Shown here piece after piece: positions 57,924 to 64,000 of a stretch of 64,000 nt of DNA. Every line of letters starts with the position of its first letter. The stretch's first letter is position 1. The position numbers were made by a program, and so were the translations under genes. The stretch covers positions 1,364,001-1,428,000 of the forward strand of contig NZ_CP155071.1 in the NCBI RefSeq assembly GCF_039621855.1, written 5' to 3'. Origin of the DNA: Erwinia sp. HDF1-3R. GTDB lineage: Bacteria > Pseudomonadota > Gammaproteobacteria > Enterobacterales > Enterobacteriaceae. The notes beneath the pieces were generated by a model. That model worked only from the letters and a program-made list of their open reading frames with translations. It was not told the origin of the DNA and did no database searches.

Positions 57924-59228
57924 ATGAAATTTCCCGGCAAGCGTAAATCTAAACACTATTTTCCCGTTAGCGCCCGTGACCCTTTACTTCAGCAAACGCT
58001 GCCCGAAAGCGACGTTGCCACCAGCTGGATCGTCGGCATAGATCAGACGCTGGTGGATATTGAAGCCAAAGTCGATGATGACTTTATCCGTCGTTTCGGG
58101 CTGAGTAGCGGGCACTCGCTGGTGATTGAGGATGACGTAGCCGAAGCGCTTTATCACGAGCTGATGAAGGAAAATCTGATTACCCATCAGTTTGCCGGGG
58201 GAACCATTGGCAACACGCTGCACAATTACTCGGTGCTGGCAGACGACCGCTCGGTGCTGCTGGGCGTGATGTGCAGCAACGTGCAGATTGGCGGCTATGC
58301 CTATCGCTATCTGTGCAATACCTCCAGCCGGACCGACCTGAACTATCTCCAGGGCGTGGAAGGCGCGATTGGGCGCTGCTTTACGCTGATTGGCGATCGC
58401 GGTGAGCGAACCTTTGCCATCAGCCCGGGGATGATGAACCAGCTAAACCGGGAAAGTATTCCCGAAGAGGTGATTGCCGGGGCATCCGCGCTGGTACTGA
58501 CCTCCTATCTGATCCGCTGTAAGCCGGGCGAGCCGATGCCGGATGCCACCATGCAGGCCATCGCCTTTGCGAAAAAGCATAACGTGCCGGTGGTGCTGAC
58601 GCTGGGAACCAAATACGTGATTGGGGATAATCCTGAGTTCTGGCGGGCATTCCTGCGCGAGCATGTCTCCATCGTGGCGATGAATGAAGAGGAAGCCGAG
58701 GCGCTGACCGGTCTCAGCGATCCGCTTCAGGCGGCCAATATGGCGCTGGACTGGGTGGATCTGGTTCTCTGCACCGCCGGGCCGCATGGGCTGTATATGG
58801 CTGGCTTTACCGAAGACGAAGGGAAACGTAAAACGCAGCATCCTCTTCTGCCGGGGGCGATCCCGGAGTTTAACCAGTATGAGTTCAGCCGCGCGATGCG
58901 GCATCAGGACTGCCAGCAGCCCGCCAGAATATTTTCTCATATCGCCCCTTATATGGGCGGGCCAGAAAAAATTATGAATACCAACGGCGCGGGTGATGGC
59001 GCGCTTGCGGCGCTGCTGCACGATATCACCGCCAATAACTATCACCGTTCAAACGTACCTAACTCCAGTAAGCACGGTCGGGAGTATCTGACCTACTCCT
59101 CTCTGGCGCAGGTATGCAAATATGCCAACCGGGTCAGCTATCAGGTACTGAACCAGCATTCACCGCGTCTGACGCGAGGTCTTCCCGAGCGGGAAGACAG
59201 TCTGGAAGAGTCCTACTGGGATCGGTAA
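57924..59228 (+). CDS. gsk: Inosine-guanosine kinase
   Basis: Gsk phosphorylates inosine and guanosine in purine salvage. The 434-residue protein of the PfkB/ribokinase family has the anion-hole motif TNGAGDGALAALLHD near residues 352-366 and the substrate region with GGTIGNTLHNYSVLADD. The length equals the E. coli protein. It converges with ybaL. Confidence 0.96.
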   Translation: MKFPGKRKSKHYFPVSARDPLLQQTLPESDVATSWIVGIDQTLVDIEAKVDDDFIRRFGLSSGHSLVIEDDVAEALYHELMKENLITHQFAGGTIGNTLHNYSVLADDRSVLLGVMCSNVQIGGYAYRYLCNTSSRTDLNYLQGVEGAIGRCFTLIGDRGERTFAISPGMMNQLNRESIPEEVIAGASALVLTSYLIRCKPGEPMPDATMQAIAFAKKHNVPVVLTLGTKYVIGDNPEFWRAFLREHVSIVAMNEEEAEALTGLSDPLQAANMALDWVDLVLCTAGPHGLYMAGFTEDEGKRKTQHPLLPGAIPEFNQYEFSRAMRHQDCQQPARIFSHIAPYMGGPEKIMNTNGAGDGALAALLHDITANNYHRSNVPNSSKHGREYLTYSSLAQVCKYANRVSYQVLNQHSPRLTRGLPEREDSLEESYWDR

Positions 59229-59233
59229 CGCGC

Positions 59234-59258
59234 GGGCTGCCCCACCAGTGGGGAGCCC
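59234..59258. terminator. Hairpin between convergent gsk and ybaL
   Basis: GGGCTGCCCC and GGGGAGCCC around a short loop, with one mismatch and no T run. Possibly a bidirectional terminator. Confidence 0.45.
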
Positions 59259-59264
59259 AACCGG

Positions 59265-60935
59265 TTATACCGGGCAGGACGGGGGGTTGGCGGGTGCGAT
59301 CTGCATCAGATGAAGCATGCTGCTGGCAATTTCCCGTTCTCCCATCACCACCTCGTTCGCCCCGCGCTCGGTGATATAATCCACCTCATCGTCATAGTGG
59401 GCGCGGGCGATAATTTCAATGCTGGGGTGCTTCTGCCGCGCCGCCGTGACAATTTCACCCGCCTCATAGCCATTGGGTATGGTCAGCAGCAGCCAGCGCG
59501 CGCACGCCAGAGAGGCCAGATCCATCGTTTCGGCACGCGCGGCGTTCCCCAATACCGCCAGAATTCCCTGCTCCCTGAGCGCCTCCACCCGGCTGCGGCT
59601 GTTCTCCACCACCACAATGGGAATGCCCTGTTCAATCAGCCGCCGACCCAGCAGGCTGCCAACCCGACCAAAGCCCACCACAATGGCATGATGGCAGATA
59701 TCCAGCGGTAGCTGTTCCTCTTCTACTGTCGCGTCCTGCTGTTGGCGGGCATCCGCTTTATCCAGGTAACGTTGCAGAAGGGCAAAAAGGATCGGATTGA
59801 GCATGATCGAGAGGATCGCGCCGGCCAGCACCAGATTACGCCCCTCTTCAGGCAGCAGATTGAGTGAAATCCCCAGCCCGGCGAGGATAAAGGCGAACTC
59901 CCCGATCTGCGCCAGGCTGACGGAGATCGTCAGGGCGGTGCGTAGCGAATGGCCAAACAGGCGAACCAGCGCCAGCGCCGCCACCGATTTACCCAGCACA
60001 ATAATCGCCAGCACGCCCAGGACGGCCAGCGGCTCCTTCAGCAGGATAGTCGGGTCAAACAGCATGCCGACGGAGACAAAGAACAGCACGGCAAAAGCGT
60101 CCCGCAGCGGCAGCGTATCGTGCGCTGCGCGGTGGCTGAGTTCAGACTCATTCAGCACCATACCGGCGAAGAACGCACCCAGCGCGAATGAGACGTCGAA
60201 AAATTCAACAGCGCCAAAGGCAATTCCCAGCGCCAGCGCCAGCACTGAGAGGGTGAAAAGCTCCCGCGAGCCGGTGGCTGCGCTGCGCGCCAGGATCCAT
60301 GGCACCACCCGGCGGCCAACCACCATCATCAGCACCATAAAGGCCGCCACCTTGCCGATGGCAATCAGCAGATCAAGCAGCACCAGACCCAGGCTGGCGC
60401 TACCTTTTTCAAACATCCCTGCAATGGCGGGCAGCAGTACCAGCGCCAGCACCATCACCAGATCCTCAACAATCAGCCAGCCAATTGCGATTTGCCCGCG
60501 CTGGCTGTCAATCATCTGCCTGTCCTCCAGCGCGCGCAGCAGCACCACCGTACTGGCCGTGGAGAGGCAGAGTCCAAACACCAGCCCGGTCAGCCAGGGC
60601 CAGCCCATCATGGTTGACAGCCCCATGCCGAGCAGCGTGGCAACGGCGATCTGCGCTATCGCGCCGGGGATGGCGATGGCTTTGACCGCCATCAGGTCTT
60701 TCAGAGAGAAGTGCAGCCCGACGCCAAACATCAGCAGTATGACGCCCAATTCAGCCAGCTCGGGGGCCAGATTCTGGTCGGCCACGTAGCCAGGCGTAAA
60801 GGGACCGGCGCACACGCCCGCCAGCAGATAGCCGACCAGCGGAGAGATTCTGAGCCGGTTGGCCAGCATACCGAAAATAAAGGCCAGAACCAGGCCTCCC
60901 ACAAGGGTGGTGATAAGCGGGGTAGTGTGGTGCAT
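59265..60935 (-). CDS. ybaL: Cation:proton antiporter YbaL (CPA2 family)
   Basis: This 556-residue inner-membrane protein has about twelve helices of the Kef/CPA2 sodium-proton exchanger family (RLRISPLVGYLLAGVCAGPF, then FFAGMVLNESELSHRA) and a C-terminal RCK/TrkA-N NAD-binding domain (HAIVVGFGRVGSLLGRRL, about 410-540). The ion is probably potassium, but no direct proof exists. E. coli has 558 residues. It is divergent from ushA; E. coli has fsr between them, which is missing here. Confidence 0.94.
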   Translation of the reverse strand: MHHTTPLITTLVGGLVLAFIFGMLANRLRISPLVGYLLAGVCAGPFTPGYVADQNLAPELAELGVILLMFGVGLHFSLKDLMAVKAIAIPGAIAQIAVATLLGMGLSTMMGWPWLTGLVFGLCLSTASTVVLLRALEDRQMIDSQRGQIAIGWLIVEDLVMVLALVLLPAIAGMFEKGSASLGLVLLDLLIAIGKVAAFMVLMMVVGRRVVPWILARSAATGSRELFTLSVLALALGIAFGAVEFFDVSFALGAFFAGMVLNESELSHRAAHDTLPLRDAFAVLFFVSVGMLFDPTILLKEPLAVLGVLAIIVLGKSVAALALVRLFGHSLRTALTISVSLAQIGEFAFILAGLGISLNLLPEEGRNLVLAGAILSIMLNPILFALLQRYLDKADARQQQDATVEEEQLPLDICHHAIVVGFGRVGSLLGRRLIEQGIPIVVVENSRSRVEALREQGILAVLGNAARAETMDLASLACARWLLLTIPNGYEAGEIVTAARQKHPSIEIIARAHYDDEVDYITERGANEVVMGEREIASSMLHLMQIAPANPPSCPV

Positions 60936-61282
60936 GCTCTCCTCCTTATGTATGCAAATGTATCCAGTTGTAATTAATGATTGTAAGATATAATGACATT
61001 TTTATCGCGGTTTAATCGGCTTTAATCAGGGAAAAAATCGCTCACCGGCCTGAAAAAGTGCATAAAGCGTTTTTCTGTTATTTTGATGCTTATGCGGCTG
61101 ATTTCTCATTGGGATTTTGTACCCAGTAGGCAATCATTCCGCCCGGTTAAGAGAAAGAGAGGGGAGTTAGCCGCCCAAAATTCGCGTATTTAAGGTTTTG
61201 TGAGACAGAGGCCGGTATGCATGGGTCGTAAAGGATAATAATCAGCAGGGTCCGATCACTTATTTAACAAGGAGAATTCACT
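60936..61282. other. Intergenic region between divergent ybaL and ushA
   Basis: These 347 bases hold the divergent promoters. A TATAAT (60989-60994) lies 15 bases after TTGTAA, a suboptimal spacing. There is no frame with similarity to fsr or another gene. Confidence 0.4.
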
Positions 61283-63022
61283 GTGCCATCACTCTTAAGA
61301 ACAACGCTGACGCCATTAGCGCTAACGCTAACGATTCTGTGCGTATCGCTCCCGGCACAGGCCTGGGTAAAAGATCGCGTCTATAAGTTCACCGTCCTTC
61401 ACACCAACGATCACCATGGACATTTCTGGCCGGATGAACACGATCAGTATGGGCTGGCAGCGCAGAAAACCATGATGGATCAGATCCGCTACGATGTGCA
61501 GGCCCACGGCGGACAGGTACTGATCCTCTCCGGCGGTGATATCAACACCGGCGTGCCGGAATCCGATCTTCAGGATGCCGAGCCTGATTTTCGCGGCATG
61601 AATCTGATTGGCTATGATGCGATGGCGATTGGTAATCATGAATTCGATAACCCGCTCTCCGTCCTGCGCCAGCAGCAAAAGTGGGCAAAATTCCCGCTTC
61701 TTTCCGCCAATATTTATCAAAAAAGTACCGGAACACGCCTTTTCCAGCCCTATGCGCTGTTTAACCGCATGGGGCTGAAAATCGCGGTCATCGGGCTGAC
61801 CACCGATGACACCGCCAAAATCGGTAACCCGGCGTATTTCACCGACATGGAATTTCGCCCACCCGCTATCGAGGCTAAGGCCGTGGTTGAGACGCTGCGA
61901 AGTAAAGAGAAGCCGGACGTGATTATTGCCGCCACCCACATGGGACATTACGACAACGGGCAGCACGGTTCCAACGCGCCGGGCGATGTGGAGATGGCCC
62001 GGGCGCTTCCGGCAGGCTATCTGGACCTGATTGTAGGCGGCCACTCGCAGAATCCGGTGTGTATGGCGAAGCCCAACGTCAGGCAGGTCGATTACGTGCC
62101 GGGTACGCCCTGTCAGCCCGATAAGCAAAACGGCACCTGGATTGTCCAGGCGCACGAATGGGGCAAATACATTGGTCGTGCAGACTTTAGCTTTCTTAAC
62201 GGCACGCTGACGCTTGAACACTATGAGCTGGTGCCGATCAATCTGAAGCATAAGGTCGCCAATGCCGACGGCAGCACCAGCTGGATTAACTACACCCCGG
62301 AGATTGCGAAAAATCCTGCCATGATGAAGCTGCTTACCCCCTTCCAGAAAAAGGGCGAGGCGCAGCTTGGGGTGAAAATTGGCAGTGCAAACGGGCACTT
62401 CGAGGGGGATCGCAGCAAGGTTCGCTTTGTACAGACAAACCTGGCCAGGCTGATGCTGGCCTCGCAGATAGCTCGCACCGGCGCCGATTTTGCAGTGATG
62501 AGCGGCGGGGGCGTACGTGACTCTATTGAGTCGGGCACCCTGACCTATAAGGATGTGCTGAAGGTACAGCCGTTCGGCAACACGCTGACCTGGGTGGAGA
62601 TGAAAGGGCGTGACGTTGAAAAATATCTGGCGGTGGTGGCGAATATCAAACCGGATTCGGGCGGCTACGCGCAGTTTGCCAACGTTAGCCTGGTTGCCGA
62701 CGGCACGGGCGTCAGCCAGATCACAATCAAAGGGCAGCCGCTGGAAGCCGACAAAACTTACCGTATGACCACCCTGAGTTTTAACGCGTCGGGCGGGGAT
62801 GGCTACCCGGCCATAGACAAGTTACCGGGCTACGTGAATACCGGTTTTGTCGATGCCGAAGTGTTAAAAGAGTATATCCAGAGCCATTCACCGCTTGACG
62901 CCGCAGCGTATGAACCAAAGGGAGAGATCGTTCATAAGGCAGAAAATGCGCCCCCAGCAAAGCCGTCGGACAAGCCGAAAAAGTGGCGACTGCCGACCTT
63001 TCTGACGGCGATGCTGGAGTAG
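61283..63022 (+). CDS. ushA: Bifunctional UDP-sugar hydrolase / 5'-nucleotidase UshA
   Basis: UshA is a periplasmic metallophosphoesterase degrading UDP-sugars and nucleotides. The protein has a signal peptide (cleavage near AQA-WV), the metal-site motifs HTNDHHGHF, GGDINTG, GNHEFDN and THMGHYDNG, and the C-terminal nucleotide-binding domain with SGGGVRDSIESG and FNASGGDGYP. Start is GTG 61283, with AAGGAG seven bases before it. At 579 residues it is about 30 longer than E. coli UshA, through a basic, proline-rich tail (APPAKPSDKPKKWRLPTF). Confidence 0.96.
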   Translation: MPSLLRTTLTPLALTLTILCVSLPAQAWVKDRVYKFTVLHTNDHHGHFWPDEHDQYGLAAQKTMMDQIRYDVQAHGGQVLILSGGDINTGVPESDLQDAEPDFRGMNLIGYDAMAIGNHEFDNPLSVLRQQQKWAKFPLLSANIYQKSTGTRLFQPYALFNRMGLKIAVIGLTTDDTAKIGNPAYFTDMEFRPPAIEAKAVVETLRSKEKPDVIIAATHMGHYDNGQHGSNAPGDVEMARALPAGYLDLIVGGHSQNPVCMAKPNVRQVDYVPGTPCQPDKQNGTWIVQAHEWGKYIGRADFSFLNGTLTLEHYELVPINLKHKVANADGSTSWINYTPEIAKNPAMMKLLTPFQKKGEAQLGVKIGSANGHFEGDRSKVRFVQTNLARLMLASQIARTGADFAVMSGGGVRDSIESGTLTYKDVLKVQPFGNTLTWVEMKGRDVEKYLAVVANIKPDSGGYAQFANVSLVADGTGVSQITIKGQPLEADKTYRMTTLSFNASGGDGYPAIDKLPGYVNTGFVDAEVLKEYIQSHSPLDAAAYEPKGEIVHKAENAPPAKPSDKPKKWRLPTFLTAMLE

Positions 63023-63030
63023 GCCCGGGT

Positions 63031-63462
63031 TTAATAGCAGGCTCTGCGCCCGACCCAGCGCTTACGCAGCGTATCGTATAGCCAGTTGTAAAGCAGGGTA
63101 TAGGGCAGATAAAACAGGAAAAAGGCGATCTCAATCATAAAGGCCTGCTTCAGGCTTGTCTCCAGCATAAAGGCGGCAACCGGCAGGCCAATGGCGATAA
63201 ACCCGCCTTCAAAGCCCACGGCCTGCACGATGCGCAGCGGCAGGCCCCTTTTAACGCTCTCTCGCGGGAACAGCCTGTCGAAAACGGCGTTATAAACCAT
63301 GTTCCAGACCATCGCCAGGGTCGATAGTACAATTGCCAGTGCGCCCATCTGAAACAGGGGTTTGTCCAGCGCCCACGCCGCCACCGGGGCGACCAGCATA
63401 AGTGCCAGACCTTCATAACCTACGGCATGGAAAAAACGTTCTTTCAACGTCCAGTGACGCAT
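63031..63462 (-). CDS. PACE family efflux protein (AceI-like, two BTP domains)
   Basis: This 143-residue protein has four hydrophobic helices in two similar halves, each opening with a conserved pattern (RFFHAVGYEGLALMLVAPVA and RIVQAVGFEGGFIAIGLPVA). That is the bacterial transmembrane pair of PACE efflux proteins such as AceI, which export chlorhexidine and short diamines. The end shows the tail YTLLYNWLYDTLRKRW. It converges with ushA and is divergent from a LysR gene, the usual partner of this family. The substrate is unknown. Confidence 0.9.
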   Translation of the reverse strand: MRHWTLKERFFHAVGYEGLALMLVAPVAAWALDKPLFQMGALAIVLSTLAMVWNMVYNAVFDRLFPRESVKRGLPLRIVQAVGFEGGFIAIGLPVAAFMLETSLKQAFMIEIAFFLFYLPYTLLYNWLYDTLRKRWVGRRACY

Positions 63463-63549
63463 AGTTGCTCCTTATTTGATATGAGCGCCATTTTCCGCCG
63501 TCCATCTGATAAGATGAAGTTAGAAAGCATCGATAAAAGCGATACATTA

Positions 63550-64000
63550 ATGCGTTATTCACCGGAATCATTGGAAGCTTTTGTGCAGACCGTCGAGAGC
63601 GGCTCCTTTTCGGCCGCCGCGCGCGCACTGCGTAAAAGCCAGTCAACCATTAGCACCGCCGTGGCGAATCTTGAGGCCGACTTAGGTTTTGCGTTATTCA
63701 GCCGGGAGGGACGTTCGCCGGTGCTTACCGACAACGGTAAGCGGGCGCTGGCACAGGTCCGGGAAATCCTCTCAGCCAGCGGGAAGCTGGATGAGCTGGC
63801 CGTCAGGCTGGCAGGAGAGGTAGAGCCCTGCCTCAGTATGGCTATCTCTGATTTCTGGCAGGCGGATTATCATGAGTCACTGCTAAAGCGCTTTGCCGCT
63901 CGCTACCCCAATATCGAATTTGAATGCATGATCGCTGAAGATGACGATGTAATAGATCTGCTGCAAACGGGCAGGGCACATATTGGCGTGATCCGCGTGC
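63550..64000 (+). CDS. LysR-type regulator, partial at the window end
   Basis: The frame begins ATG 63550 (MRYSPESLEAFVQTVESGSF) and is open to the last base, so the C-terminal half lies outside the window. The winged helix is clear (SFSAAARALRKSQSTISTAV, then NLEADLGFALFSREG). In-frame ATG codons at 63514 and 63481 allow a longer N terminus, but family alignment favours 63550. It is divergent from the PACE gene, which it probably regulates. Confidence 0.88.
   Translation, partial: MRYSPESLEAFVQTVESGSFSAAARALRKSQSTISTAVANLEADLGFALFSREGRSPVLTDNGKRALAQVREILSASGKLDELAVRLAGEVEPCLSMAISDFWQADYHESLLKRFAARYPNIEFECMIAEDDDVIDLLQTGRAHIGVIRV

Noticed and set aside
59797-60789. A 330-codon frame antisense to ybaL
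   Set aside because: Low-complexity Ser/Arg/Ala sequence, a shadow of the transmembrane coding pattern.
61328-62398. A 356-codon frame antisense to ushA
   Set aside because: Shadow of the GC-rich third-position bias of ushA; no domain is recognisable.

Overview
The window is chromosomal DNA of a gammaproteobacterium of the order Enterobacterales, most likely family Erwiniaceae (Erwinia or Pantoea type). Nearly every backbone protein matches its Escherichia coli counterpart in length and signature residues (thiI, yajL-panE-yajQ-yajR, cyoABCDE, ampG-yajG, bolA, tig, clpP-clpX-lon-hupB-ppiD, fadM, queC, mdlAB, glnK-amtB, tesB, ffs, hha-tomB, acrAB-acrR, rsmS, priC, apt-dnaX-ybaB-recR, htpG, adk, hemH, gsk, ybaL, ushA). 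Gene order follows the E. coli segment around 9-11 minutes. Several E. coli neighbours (ybaE/cof, mscK, ybaN, aes, fsr) are absent or replaced. The genus is an inference; no rRNA is present to settle it.

Layout. 1-2560: the end of thiI, then an AT-rich accessory stretch with an orphan nested Rz/Rz1 spanin pair and a LysR-type regulator. 2820-6420: yajL/panE, yajQ, yajR. 6500-11430: cyoABCDE on the minus strand, with a long terminator hairpin and a good promoter. 11860-14600: ampG, yajG, bolA. 14900-24220: the protein quality-control block tig, clpP, clpX, lon, hupB, ppiD, ybaV, with heat-shock (sigma-32) type promoters before clpP and lon. 24320-30700: fadM (with a FadR-like site), queC, an EamA exporter divergent from decR, mdlA-mdlB, then a heptanucleotide repeat tract. 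31000-32800: glnK-amtB behind a sigma-54 promoter with NtrC-like sites. 32815-35730: tesB, ybaY, an Atl protein, 4.5S RNA, hha-tomB.

35877-39610 is a second accessory block between tomB and acrB. It is a zinc-starvation cluster: a palindromic Zur-type box, a 41-codon membrane microprotein, an ABC metal importer of three overlapping genes, and the zinc-free ribosomal paralogues L36B and L31B behind another copy of the same box. 39820-44970 holds acrB, acrA and acrR with a perfect AcrR-type operator. 44960-51930 is rsmS, a GlsB-like protein, priC, apt, dnaX (with a complete programmed frameshift signal), ybaB, recR and htpG.

52012-56026 is the most unusual part. It is a cassette inserted between htpG and adk, which are neighbours in E. 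coli: a LysR regulator divergent from four genes encoding a PP-loop ATP pyrophosphatase, a Nudix hydrolase, a short class-V-aminotransferase-like protein and an EamA exporter. A perfect 8+3+8 palindrome lies between the regulator and the operon. The layout suggests a regulated small-molecule synthesis and export system of unknown product. 56119-64000 returns to backbone: adk, hemH, gsk, ybaL, ushA, then a PACE-family efflux protein divergent from a LysR gene that runs off the end.
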